Of a DNA stretch of 64,000 bases, positions 35,501-46,919 are shown piece after piece. The translations under genes and the position numbers were made by a program. Under the pieces are notes generated by a model. The model did no database searches, was not told the origin of the DNA, and was given only the letters and a program-made list of their open reading frames with translations. The DNA is taken from positions 1 through 64,000 of the forward strand of contig JAAOOA010001621.1 of the NCBI GenBank assembly GCA_012861695.1, in the 5' to 3' direction. The DNA is from Trematomus loennbergii (lineage: Eukaryota > Chordata > Actinopteri > Perciformes > Nototheniidae). Each line of letters starts with the position of its first letter. Positions within the stretch are counted from its first letter, which is position 1.

Positions 35501-38500
35501 CTATCTTACAGTACCCGCCGCCCCTGTATGTGACGTGTGACCTCGTTTATTAACAACAGGTAATAACCAGTTTCTAGAGTAGGATCTGTCAATGTGTAAA
35601 TATACATTGGTAGTTCCCTTTAAGAAAGTAGTTACTAAGGTAAATACACATTTTCAAGATGACCCTACAACAGGTAATAACCAGTTGCTAGAGTACGATC
35701 TGTCACTGTCTCACCTCCACAGTCTCTATGGGTTCATTCGCTTCAGTGGTGGAGCTCACAGCCTTCTTCTTCCTGAATTTAATCCAAAAACAAACAGATT
35801 TATGAATAAAAGGATCATAAAAATCCATCTTTGAGAGTCAGTACACAGGGGAACATATCAATGCTGGATATGATTATGTATTTGCAGAGTTACCTCAACC
35901 AGAGACAGACAAGGAGCAGAGGAATCAGTGCCAGAACCACCAGAACCACCAGAACCACCAGAACCAACCTGGCGATGTTCATGATCATTGGGGAATTATC
36001 TAGAAATTGAGGTAAACAGTGGTGAGATACTTTTCCTTAACATACTTTAACTGGAACCTTGAACAAAAACATGCCTGTTTGCTATCCTGGTTCAATAAAT
36101 GGTAGAACGAGCTGCCCATCGACACCAGAACAGCAGAAAGATTACACAACTTGCGTCGTAGACTGAAAACCAAATCTGTTTCGACTGCATGATGGTGTTA
36201 ATATAAAACAAATGTGTATATAAAACAAATGTGTATTTAAAAAAAACGTCCTCTTTCTGTATATTCCTAAAATAGTTTGGCTTCTTTGAACCAAGGTTAG
36301 ACCGCGTGAGGAGTTTAAAGAAGCAGCACTTAAAAAACTAAAACGTTGTCTTTCATTAAATGTATTATGTCAACAGATTTCACATAATTGTATCAGGTTA
36401 ATTGAATGCAATAATATTACGTTGAAATTCAAAATATAAGGTTCAACTAAATATATTTGGTTCCAACTAACCTAAATATGCATAATGCAAATGAAATAAT
36501 GCATTTAATTAACCTGTGAAGCCTGAAGCCTGTTTTTCAGGTCTCAGGCTCGAAAATGACATTCCCTGAAAAAATGACTATAACTTCCCTTCTAAAAGAG
36601 GTAAATTAATAATCTTTTTTCTCAAAGCAATTATAAGCCTGTGAGTTGGATGTAGAAAAAAGTCAGAATCAATATAGAATTTCTTATTTTACAGTAAATT
36701 CAGATTTAACATAGTAAAAAAATGTAAATTATAGTTTCCGTCCAGAAAAAAAACATAACTTATAGTGAAAACCACCCTTGGATGATGGGATAGTAGATAA
36801 AAAGCTTTAGGAATCCAAACTATATCATATAATAAGTATCCTGTATCAAGATTGATGTAAAACAAGTGAAAAAATGTATCCCTTTTTGAGAGGTTTAGAA
36901 GAAAAAAAAACCCTCTTGGGTCATTTGGGTGGATTTGCCTTTTCTCTGGAACCCATTGGTCGATGTTGGTGATTGACACCTCTTTTTAACCGTTAGAGCC
37001 AATGAATTGAGAGGGAAGTTCCTAATTCCACCTACATGTTACCATTGAGGAGTGAGAGTGATGCGCACGCAGTTTACCCAAACCAAAAGCTATGTTACGC
37101 TCTGAAAACTGAAAACTACGCTTTTTGCCATAAATATGATGATGGATTATCAGTAATCAGTGCCACAGAGACATTGGATTAACCTTCAGCAGCGTTTTAT
37201 GCATTTTCATGCCATTGAACACAACTTTTGATGAGGGGGGGGAGTACGCTTATCCCGTCTATATGTGTTTTGTAGATTTGGAGAAGGCGTATGACCGGGT
37301 TCCCAGGGAGATACTGTGGGAGGTGCTGCAGGAGTATGGGGTAAGGGGGTCTCTACTCAGGGCCATCCAATCTCTGTACTCCCAAAGCGAGAGCTGTGTC
37401 CGGGTCCTCGGCAGTAAGTCAGACCCATTTCCGGTGAGGGTTGGCCTCCGCCAGGGCTGCGCTTTGTCACCAATCCTGTTTGTGATATTCATGGCCAGGA
37501 TTTCAAGGCGTGGTCGTGTGGGAGGTGGTCTGCAGTTCGGTGGGCTAAAGATTCCACCACTGCTTTTTGCAGATGATCAGTCTCACTGGATTGGTTCGCA
37601 GCCGAGTGTGAAGCGGCTGGGATGAGGATCAGCACCTCCAAATCTGAGGCCATGGTTAACAGCAGGAAACTGATCTTGGGTTAAAACCTAACCGTTCTCG
37701 AGTGAGGGAACAATGGAGCGTGAGATGGGCCAGAGAATCGGAGCAGCGGGAGTGGTACTGCAGTCGCTTTACCGCACCGTTGTGACGAAAAGAGAGCTGA
37801 GCCAGAAGGCAAAGCTCTCTGTCTACCGGGCCATTTTCGTTCCTACCCTCATCTATGGTCATGAAGGGTGGGTCATGACCGAAACAAAACGAGATCGCTG
37901 ATACAAGTGGCCGAAATGGGTTTTCTTGGTAGGGTGGCTGGCGTCTCCCTTCGGGATAAGTTGAGAAGTTCAGTCATCTGGGAGGGACTCAGAGTTGAAC
38001 CGCTGCACCTGGTAAGGATGCCACCTGGGCGCCTCCCTAGGTGTTCTAGGCACGTCCAGCTGGGAGGAGACCGAGGGGCAGATATAGGACCAGGTGGAGG
38101 GATTATATCTCTTCGCTGGCTTCGGAGCGCCTTGAATTAACTGTTTCACTCACATTTCACATCAATAAACAACTTTTCCGATGTCCTCCTTCCCATCGTG
38201 TTCTCAGCTGAACAGAAATACTCTCCAGAGTCAGAGGTCTGCATGGAGCTGAAGACAAACTGTGGTTCTTCATTCAGAATAGAAGAGTATGAAGTTTCAT
38301 CCTTGTACCAGGTGTAGTTAGCTGCTGGGTTAGCATCACTGCTACAGGTCAGATTCACTGAACTGCCCTCCTCTATCTCAGCAGAGGGACTCACTGACAC
38401 AGAGAGGAGCTTTGGAGCATCTGGAGGAGAAAAGATGTAGAAATAGTTATATTTACATGAGAAAGACTAGGTTGTCTTTAGTGGCGCCTACTGGAAAACT

Positions 38501-41500
38501 CACTTATTTTTTACTAACACTGGACATCTACAAATAGAGACGTAGAGTTGATCTCTCCATATTGATTCTCAGACTTGCAGTAGTAGATCCCTCTGTCCTC
38601 AGAGCTGATGGAGCTGAATGTATAACTTCCTTCTACTCCCTGAAACACTGTTTGCTTCTCCTTGTACCAGGTGTATTTAGCTGCTGGGTTAGCATCACTG
38701 CTACAGGTAAGTCACTGAACTGCCCTCCTCTATCTCAGCAGAGGGACTCACTGACACATAGGGGAGCTTTGGAGCATCTGGAGGAGAAGTGGTAACACAA
38801 CTCATCATAAAATAATAGAGCTGAAAAAGTAGTAATGACCAGTACAACCTTCCCTTGCCATAAATGGACAGATTCAACCTTTAACCTGTTTAGCCCTGAG
38901 CCTGTTTTTCAGGTCTCAGGCTCGAAAATGACATTCCCAGAACAAATGACCATATCTTCCCTTTAAAAGGGTTAAATTAATAATCTTTTTTCTCAAAGTA
39001 ATGATAAACCTGTGAGTTGGATGTAGAAAAGTCAGAATCAATATAGATGTTTTTTATTTTAAAGATTCAGATTGAACATAGTAAAAAACTGTAGATTATA
39101 GTGTCCGTCCAAAAAGTATTTTTTAATTATAGTGAAAACTACCCTTGGATGATGGTAAGGTAGACTAAAAGCTTTAGGAATCCAAAGTACAACATATAAT
39201 GAGTACCCTGTATCAAGATTGATGCAAAACGAGTGACATTTGACCTTTTTAGCAAAAAAAACTCCACCTCTGAGGTGATTTGGGTGGAAATGGGGGTTTT
39301 ACCGTTTCTCTGGAACCCATTGGTCGATTTTGGTGATTGACATCTCTTTCTGACCGTTAGAGCCAATAGATTCGAAGGGGAATTTCCCCACACACACACA
39401 TGGTAAAAAAAAAGGTGGGGGCTTCGCGCATGCAGTTTTGCATCAGAGCGAACCTATACTCTAGCTCTGACATCTGGAAACGGAAAAGCAGTTTTATTGC
39501 TTATGGATTATCAGAAATCATTTCAAAGGGACACAGACACATTGGATTAACCTATGGATTAACTTCAGCAGCGTTTTATCGTTTTAATGCCATTGAAGAC
39601 CACTTTTGACCAGACTACGACACAGGTAAGCCATGTTAGCGTTTTTAGCTACCTAGCGCCACTTTTTGATGTCTGTTTTTGTTTATAAAGTCGCGAGTTC
39701 ATATCATAGAGTGATAATGTATGTACCCATCGATTCTGTGTCATCTCACGATGTGAATCGATGTGTTGGATGTGCAGAAAATATAAATAATTAGGTTTTA
39801 TGAGTGAATTGCGGTGCATTAATCTGTTAGCATCTTTCGCTCATTGCTAATTCAGAGGCTCAGCGTTAGCATTGTGGGTTTTATTTTGAAAAAAAAAAAA
39901 AAAAGATCAGTTAGATGAGTTTCTTCCCGTTACATGGATATAAAACATTCATAGTTTATTAAATGAACATGCCCTCAGACACTGTTTCCTGCAAGATGTT
40001 GCGGGAGGGCCCCGGTACTGGGGTCTCTCGGGCTTAACAGGTTAAATAAGTTGTTTGACTCACATTTAACATCAATAAAGATGTTTTCAGATGTCTCCTC
40101 CCCAGCTCGTTCTCAGCTGAACAGAAATACTGTCCAGAGTCAGAGGAATTGATGGAGCTGAAGACAATCTGATGTTCTTCACTGGAATATATTAAGACAT
40201 TCTTCTTGTACCAGGTGTTAGTTAGCTGCTGGGTTAGCATTACTGCTACAGGTCAAAGTCACTGAACTGCCCTCCTCTATCTCAGCAGAGGGACTCACTG
40301 ACACAGAGGGGAGCTTCGGAGCATCTGGAGGAGAAAAGGTGTAGAAATACAACTATTAATGTATAAGGCAAAATCAAACTAGCTTGTCTTTATTGCCCCT
40401 TACTAGAAGAGGCAGCAAACCTTAACGATAATGACAAAGTGCAAAAACAGAAGATGTCAAAGAGGCCCTGTTATGCTTTTAGGGTTTTCTCTTTCCCGCA
40501 GTGTCACGATCTGTCTGTGTTGTGTTTTCTTGATCTGTCTTTGGTTTCCTGTTTTATTTTGAAAAGTGTTCACCCCCCGTCTTTACATTACATTACATGT
40601 TACTTGTTCGACGCTTTTATCCAAAGCGACTTACATACATCCGTCTTGCCTGTTGCTTTCTGTCTCTGTGTTCCCTCCTGCCTGATTACCCGATTGTGTT
40701 CACCTTGTGTGACCTGTGTCTTGTTTGTGTGATTAGTCTTGTGTGCATTTAAGTTCTGGTTTTTCTGTCTGTCATTGTTAGATCCTTGTTTGTTGTTGAC
40801 TGTGTTCACGGGGGAGAGCTCTGTATGATTATTTAGCCTTGAAATAAAGGTATTTTTCCTGTAAAACCTGCATTTGGGTCCTGCCTGCTTCGCTCTACCT
40901 TGACAGAAGGATCTAACAATGACAGACAGAAAAACCAGAACTTAAATGCACACAAGACTAATCACACAAACAAGACACAGGTGAGGAGGGAGGAGAAAAC
41001 ACAGGGGCACAAGGTGAACACAATCAGGTAATCAGGCAGGAGGGAACACAGAGGGTGTTTCTCAATCGCGAGTAAAGCTGCTTCAGAGCCACTATTTCAA
41101 GCATACTACGTCATTGAGTGCCGCCGAAGTACTGTTCCAATCTCCAGTATACTTGGAAATCTACCGAGCCCGGCGTACTCCGTTTGGAGAAATATCGAGT
41201 CTGCACATGAGTAGACTTCGCGGTCTTAAAATCCCCACAATGCTTTGCGCACGGACCAATTTCCCCAAATCTGTGGCGGAAGATGTAAGGCGGGGCCTCT
41301 CATATGACGCACACCTGCACACTTGCTAGCGTGTTGCACACTTCGTTTTCCGAATGCCAGGAAGTATTCTTGACTCGCTTCTGAAGCAAGATGCTCGGCA
41401 GACATGTGCTAACAAGCAAGCGTACTTGCGATTGAGAAACACCCCGAGTCAGGGTGTTTCTCAATCGCGAGTAAAGCTGCTGCAGAGCCACTATTTCAAG

Positions 41501-43656
41501 CATACTACGTCATCGAGTGCCGCCGAAGTACTGTTCCAATCTCCAGCATACTTGGAAATCTACCGAGCCCGGCGTACTCCGTTTGGAGAAATATCGAGGC
41601 TGCACATGAGTATACACTCCGCGGTCTTAAAATCCCCACAATGCTTTGTGCACGGACCAATTTCCAAAATCTGTGGCGGAAAATGTAAGGTGGGGCCTCT
41701 CATATGACGCACACCTGCACACTTGATAGCGCGTTCCACTCTTTGTTTTCCAAATGTCAGGAAGTATTCTTGACTCGCTTCTGAAGCAAGATGCTCGGCA
41801 GACATGTTCTACCAAGCAAGCCTACTCACGATTGAGAAACACCCACAGAGAGCAACAGGCAAGACAGGGGGTGAACACTTTTCAAAATAAAACAGGAAAC
41901 CAAAGACAGATCAAAACAAGACAAAACACAACACAGACAGATCGTGACACGCAGTGTGTCATATAGATTTTTGTGCATGTAAATGGTCTGCAAAGGCTAG
42001 AATCCCTGTGTTCTCCCAGAGGGAGTTTCTCTCAGAGAGCGCTAGCGCTCAAACACATCTCTAAGCGGTTGACCAATCACAACAGAGCCGGCCAGATAAC
42101 CAATCAGAGCAGACTGGGCTCTGGTTTCAGACAGAGGGTGAAAAGAGGTGCTGCAGCACAGGCAGTATGAGAAAATAAAGAGCTTTTTGAACATTGAGAC
42201 ATGTCAAAGAAACGACAGGAAATACAAATATGAACCTGAGAATGAGCATAAAATGTCCTCTTTAAAACAATGCAGTGAACTCACACACTGAAGGAGAACG
42301 GTGATTCTCATGTCCGTTTAAAGCACAGGAATAGCTGTCTGCTGAACCAAAGTTGACTAAAATAGAGTAAGATATTCCTTTCCAAAGTTCCTCTCCATTC
42401 TTGTACCAGATGTAGGAAGTATTATCAGGTATATGACAGCTGGTCTGACACTTCAGCTCTGCCTGGTCTGAATATGCTCTGCTCACCTTCAACTGGAGAT
42501 CTGGATCTGTGAAGAAGAAACAGGAACGACAAACTCTCAACATGAGTGCAAAAACCACACCGCACAATTATATTATTTTGAGCTACTGAACATTTGGAAA
42601 TATAAAACATGAGTGTTACCTGTGACAGACAAAGTGACTCCAGGTATACCAATATATGATCCACCTTCTTGGATGGTATCAAACCTGAACCAGTACTCAG
42701 CTGAGTCGCTCTCTCTCAGGTTTCTGATTCTCAGAGTGCAGATCTTGTTTTCACAGAGATCCTCTACACGACCTGCATACTCTGAGTCTGTTTTCAGATC
42801 TACAGTTCACCATCTTTCCATTTAGTGAACCAGAATGTTTTCTCCACTGTGTTAACACGACCATACAATATGAATGGGTATGTGTAGCTGCATCTTATCT
42901 CCACTGTTGATCCTTTTACTGCAGAGATCTCAGTAGAAGAGTAAGTAATTCTCCAGTAATCCCGACCCTGAACCACTGTAACACAGAGCACAACAGAAAC
43001 TATTATCAGACTCATATCAACATCAGGAGACACATTTTCATTGGTGAAGCTGCTTAGTCCACATTTCTCACAACTACATATTCTCCAACGCCATCAAAGT
43101 AAAATAATGTTATAGCAGCATCCTTTTTTAGGGTAAAACTCTGACTGCTTTATTGCATATTTATATTATTTCTACCTTTTTGTCTTCATTGGATGGACCC
43201 ACTTTTTGTACATGGCTTTCTCTAACAGGTGAGCTACATGAGTGCCCCCTGTTGATTTATTTGACTAAATTGAGCCAAGGCTTGAGGTTGAATTGTCATA
43301 AAAAATCCGGTCCTATTGTTAAGGTTGAGCAGCGCAGGGTGGACCCAAGTGCAGACAGACGAATGTTTTAACTGAAAACAAACTTTATTCAGGGGAACTA
43401 GATAAATGCAAAACCGACAAGTACTCTCATTCCCTCTGATCGCAAAAAGAACCCGCCAAACCAGAACTTAAATACATACACAGCTGGGGACAATCCTAGC
43501 GCACCATCAACATTTTCAACATTATTAAGATTGTTTTCATAAACTTAGAATCTTCTGCATTTCTGAGGTGCATTCACTGCCTTCAAATGTAAAGAGATGT
43601 ACAGTACCTTGTGTAGAGAGAAGGAAGACTACAAATCCTCTCGCTGGTAAACTCAT
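32586..43656 (-). CDS. Gene D: CD22/Siglec-like receptor, V+4 Ig, frameshifted
   Basis: This is the largest array member. Exons: signal 43608-43656 (MSLPARGFVVFLLSTQ), V 42620-42975, Ig2 42285-42500, Ig3 40064-40324, Ig4 38519-38777, Ig5 38154-38420, TM 35894-35999, juxtamembrane 35715-35772, ITIM exon 32586-32681 (SVYENI). V keeps the Siglec-type Arg (EYWFRF). Ig2, Ig5, TM and the tail are open. Indels hit V (-1 after DGE), Ig3 (+1 creating TAA after AAN, then -1) and Ig4 (-2). Ig4 differs from the other array domains and resembles gene G's exon at 61772-62032 (GEINSTSL versus GQINSTSV). Introns hold a TTAA element, an RTE LINE, an inverted LTR-like palindrome and a hAT insertion of 2.7 kb. 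Confidence 0.7.
32839..33011. mobile_element. Retroposon with L2-like 3' motif
   Basis: 'cttttatccaaagcgactta' is followed by 'acaatccccacaggagcaat' and 'ttgcccagggacacaacgag', a widespread fish repeat. It is partial. Confidence 0.5.
33307..33965. mobile_element. PIF/Harbinger-like element, second copy
   Basis: Same family as 673-1454, with TTA duplications (33304-33306, 33966-33968). It contains an extra internal copy of the terminal motif 'tatggcgcatttccattaca' near 33380. Confidence 0.65.
36513..37227. mobile_element. TTAA-target element, truncated
   Basis: The left end CCTGTGAAGCCTGAAGCC follows TTAA (36509-36512). It matches 38885-40041 for about 700 bp and is then cut by the LINE at about 37228. 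The right half is missing. Confidence 0.6.
37228..38136 (+). mobile_element. RTE-clade (Rex3-like) LINE fragment
   Basis: Plus-strand reverse-transcriptase pieces: CFVDLEKAYDRVPREILWEV, FPVRVGLRQGCALSPILFVI and LLFADD (catalytic motif), then after frameshifts LYRTVVTKRELSQKAKLSVY, PTLIYGHEGWVMTE and VAEMGFLGRVAGVSLRDK. It is truncated at both ends and dead. It lies directly beside the Ig5 exon of gene D. Confidence 0.85.
38154..38420 (-). other. Gene D membrane-proximal Ig exon, intact
   Basis: 267 nt, open: AEIEEGSSVNLTCSSDANPA, SILNEEPQFVFSSMQTSDSG and EYFCSAENTMGRRTSEKLF. This is the reference form of the last Ig domain of genes A, B and F. Confidence 0.78.
38519..38777 (-). other. Gene D fourth Ig exon, G-like type
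   Basis: It reads VSPSAEIEEGSSVT, then after a 2-nt loss CSSDANPAAKYTWYKEKQTV, SEDRGIYYCKSENQYGEINS and TSLFVDVQ. The C-terminal half matches gene G's 61772-62032 exon more closely than any other domain in the array. Confidence 0.72.
38885..40041. mobile_element. TTAA-target (piggyBac-like) element in gene D
   Basis: CCTGTTTAGCCCTGAG ... CTCGGGCTTAACAGG, TTAA at 38881-38884 and 40042-40045. The empty site in gene B (about 23612-23625) reads 'aacctTTAAataagttg'. 1157 bp, no transposase. Confidence 0.75.
40064..40324 (-). other. Gene D third Ig exon, frameshifted
   Basis: Paralog of 23642-23902. An extra base turns AANYTW into AAN-stop near 40219, and a base is missing near 40095 (GGAAGA to GGAGA). 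The net length is unchanged at 261 nt. Confidence 0.72.
40583..40642. mobile_element. 60-bp L2-tail insertion
   Basis: 'ttacattacattacatg' then 'cttttatccaaagcgactta', flanked by GTCT (40579-40582, 40643-40646). The matching inverted arm lacks it. Confidence 0.55.
41053..41844. mobile_element. Two tandem 390-bp TIR elements
   Basis: Each copy runs from GGGTGTTTCTCAATCGCGAG to CGATTGAGAAACACC (41053-41444 and 41452-41844), separated by 'ccgagtca'. The pair is flanked by CACAGAG. The interiors are nearly identical. Confidence 0.6.
42285..42500 (-). other. Gene D second Ig exon, intact
   Basis: 216 nt, open, phase 1: AELKCQTSCHIPDNTSYIWY, NGEELWKG and SADSYSCALNGHENHRSPSV. Confidence 0.78.
42620..42975 (-). 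other. Gene D V-set Ig exon
   Basis: It reads STEISAVKGSTVEIRCSYTY, LYGRVNTVEKTFWFTKWKDG then, after one missing C, CENKICTLRIRNLRESDSAE and YWFRF. 356 nt, one short of a whole number of codons. Confidence 0.75.
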
Positions 43657-43962
43657 AGCTGCTCCTCTCGTCTCTGATAAATCAGGTATCACATACAGAA
43701 GAAATAGGACGGTTCCTCTGTTACTATGTCAATGTGCTAAAAAAAAAACAGGGGTTCCCTTCCTCTTTTCAGTTTGAAAATAGAGATGCCTAAAATAAGG
43801 CTTTAGGTTAAAATGAAGAACTTATTCCTGCTATGGTTTTACAAACAATGCATTCAAACAGCTGCACATGGGCGTCCTTAAAGCCACAATGTGTGTAAAA
43901 ACAGGAACGAAAAAGTGCATGGTGGTGTTGTTCATGTTGTGAACAATCATCATTAATGTTAG

Positions 43963-44420
43963 TGTTAGAGCCAGTATTTTATAAAAAAGGCACCTAATCG
44001 TGACGTCTGTAGTCAAACATTATAAAAGACTACAACTCCCACTGCGCCTCCTCTAGAGTGACAGAGATGGGCAACCTGTCAGAAAGACGCCGTCGAGGAA
44101 CAGTTTTTAACCGTTCAACTACCCTTTAAGTTACGAAGTTATACAAGCCTTAACAAAGAAAGAACGCAAGAAAGAATACCGAAGTTGTTATTTTTATTTG
44201 AGTTTTGCCTCTTTTGCTTTGACTATTGTAAAGGCCTGTTTTCTTTGTGTGAAAAGTGTGTTATTTTATTTTGAGCATTGCAAAATATCATCCAAACCAT
44301 TGGAGGCCAAGCAACTCATCAACTGTGAGTAACACAAGTATAAAGGAAAGAAAACGCGTTAGAAATGTCTGTTTAAGGCATCTAGTCGCTTGATAGAAAA
44401 TAATGAAGTGAGCCACGACA
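43963..44420. mobile_element. Solo LTR in the 5' flank of gene D
   Basis: TGTTAGAGCCAG ... GCCACGACA with exact GTTAG duplications (43958-43962, 44421-44425). It contains 'cattataaaagac' as a TATA-like core. Confidence 0.7.
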
Positions 44421-45086
44421 GTTAGATTTGCTCTTCACCTGTAGTATTATGGTATGAGGTGCAGGGTGTGCACAGATCTCAGTAGAAGTGTGACTAACCA
44501 ACCTGTCTTTCTGATGCTTTACCAGAAACTCTTATAAGACCGTATTTTTTCAAAGATGTACCCTTGCCCTCTACAGTTCATATTTTTGAACGCACTCTGA
44601 TGGAAATGTCCAGATGTCTGTGAGAAATCCTGTGTTTTAATCATTTGCAAATAACAAACTGCTGGTGTCTTATAAATGATGCCTGATGATGACTGAACTG
44701 GATCTGCTGACGGTTGATTTTTTAGTATTAATATCAATATAATTCATACAGAGAATATTCAGCCAAGCTTAACATAGAAATCTTTCACTTTTTACATTTT
44801 AATTTATTAACTCTCACTTGATAAAACTGGCACAGTAGACAGTTACATTACAGACGGACAACCTAACATTGGTCTCATGGAAAACAGCAAGATTACTTCA
44901 CCAAAAGCTAAAAAAAAAAAGGATTAGAATTAAGCTCAGTCACATTTGTATAGTTGTTCACACTTTAGACTCTATAACAATTCAGAAAAAGAGAAGGAAA
45001 CCAATAGCAGTCCCATTTTCAATGTCTGATTAAACATTGAGGCACAATCTATGATTAGGTTTAAGAAGAACTTAAACATTTTTTAA

Positions 45087-46242
45087 CCTGTTAAGCCCTG
45101 AGCCTGTTTTTCAGGTCTCAGGCTCGAAATGACATTCCCAGAACAAATATATCATCAGACCATATCTTCCCTTCTAAAAGGGTTAAATTAATAATCTTTT
45201 TTCTCCAAGTAATGATAAACCTGTGAGTTGGATGTAGAAAAGTCAGAATCAATATAGATGTTTTTTATTTTAAAGAAAATTCAGATTTTACATAGTAAAA
45301 AACTGTAAATTATAGTGTCCGTCCAAAGATTATTTTGTACTTTTAGTGAAAACTACCCTTGGATGATGGTAAGGTAGACTAAAAGCTTTAGGAATCCAAA
45401 GTACAACATATAATAAGTACCCTGTATCAAGATTGATGCAAAACAAGTGACATTTGACCTTTTTAGAGAGATTTAACAAAAATAAACCACTTCTGGGGTC
45501 ATTTGGGTGGATTGTCCATATCTCTGCCCCCATGGTCGATTTTGATGGTTGACACCTCTTTCTGACCGTTAGAGCCAATATAATTGAAGGGGGAGTCCCC
45601 CACACACACTCATTGTGAAGAGAAATGGTGGGGCCTTCGCGCATGTAATTTTTCATCAGAGTGAACCTATCTCTGACGTCTGGAAACGGAAAAGCAGTTT
45701 TAATGCTTATGGATTATCAGAAATAATTTCAAAGGGACACAGACACATTGGATTAACCTATGGATTAACTTCAGCAGCGTTTTTATCGTTTTAATGCCAT
45801 TGAAGACCACTTTGGAGAGACTACAGAGCCAAGGTAAAAATGTTAGCATTTTTAGCTACCTAGCGTCACCTGTTTTGATGTCCGTTTTTTGCTTATAACG
45901 TCGCCATTTCGTATAATTCTATGGTAAGTGGGTGTCCAAAGATTCTGTGTCACCTCACGATGTGAAACGATGTCATGGATGTAGAGAAGAGATAAATAAT
46001 AAGGTTTTGTGAGTGATTTTCGGTGCAGTAAGGTGTTAGCATTTTTCGCTCGTGGCTAATTCAGAGGCTCAGTGTTAGCATTGTGGGTTTTATTTTGAAA
46101 AATAAATAAAAATGATCAGTTAAATGAGTTTCTTCCCGTTACATGGATATAAAACATTCATAGTTTATTAAATGAACATGCCCTCAGACACTGTTTCCTT
46201 CAAGATGTTGCGGCAGTGCCCGGGGTCTCTCGGCTTAACAGG
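45087..46242. mobile_element. TTAA-target (piggyBac-like) element, 3' flank of unit E
   Basis: CCTGTTAAGCCCTGAG ... CTCGGCTTAACAGG, TTAA at 45083-45086 and 46243-46246. 1156 bp. About 95 bp of unit sequence normally between two TTAA sites (compare 20362-20455) is missing. Confidence 0.7.
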
Positions 46243-46388
46243 TTAACAACAAGGAGTCAAATGTAAGCATCATTTTAGAAATACAAAAATAACACATATC
46301 TATACGTATATACATAAGGAAAGGTGGAATGAATGGATTAATATGAGGATCAAAATTCAACAATAAATAAGGCGTTTGAAGAATCAAC

Positions 46389-46482
46389 CTGTGTGTGTGA
46401 CCTAGCATTACTATCCTTGTGGGGACCTACATCTGTTTACAGACTCACGTGTGGGGACTCGCCTCCCTTATGGGGACATAAG
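46389..46482. repeat. (GT)n-GACCTAGC module, unit E
   Basis: Very short GT run then 'gacctagcattactatcc' and the GGGGAC blocks, with the same internal deletion as B and C. Confidence 0.55.
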
Positions 46483-46919
46483 TGCAAATACTGTCTTTCT
46501 TTCTTTTTTTCCCCAATTTTACTTTTATCCTGACATTTTAATTATAAAATATATACACATTGAAGGAATGCCGAACATATGATAAGTAGTTAGCATGCTA
46601 AATGTAAGCTGATGCACATTTCTGTTTACACCCCCACTCTTCCAGTAAAGTGTGTGTATATACTTTACATTAAAATACACATTTTACTCCATCTCCTGCT
46701 ACATGTTGTTTCCGACTGCTTTCACTCCTACCTACTGTTACTTAACACCATGGAAACTTGAGGGTAAATGTTTCCTCTTCAATGTTTCACTTGTTTCTGT
46801 TTCATCCAGGTGGTTTGATGCATCTAAAATAAATCATGTAAAGTTCTGGTGAGTTATTTCTCAGGAAGTTGTTTAGGGTTTGTTTTCATAAATACAGCTG
46901 AGTGAGAGCTTGCTGACCT

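Larger units (their letters stand above)
32788..35526. mobile_element. hAT-like element carrying other repeats
   Basis: Ends CATAGGCGGC and GCCGCCCCTG have the 8-bp duplication TATGTGAT / TATGTGAC (32780-32787, 35527-35534). Inside are a SINE/LINE tail (32839-33011), a Harbinger-like copy (33307-33965) and another hAT-like end at 34463 ('caggggtggggaaccttt'). It sits in the last intron of gene D. Confidence 0.6.
40502..41949. mobile_element. Inverted LTR-like (palindromic) element
   Basis: The outer ends TGTCACGATCTGTCTGTG and their inverse are flanked by the 5-bp duplication CGCAG (40497-40501, 41950-41954). The left arm (about 40502-40797) reads like an LTR: TG start, later 'gaaataaagg' and a possible end '...ccttgaca' at 40914. 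The right arm is its inverted copy from 'aggatctaacaatgac' on, broken by two tandem TIR elements. Either a head-to-head LTR pair or a foldback transposon. Confidence 0.55.
40461..42261. mobile_element. TTAA-flanked MITE in gene D, split by a palindrome
   Basis: Orthologous to the MITEs at 10286 and 24037. The left target site is TCAA and the right is TTAA. It is interrupted by 40502-41949. Confidence 0.6.
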
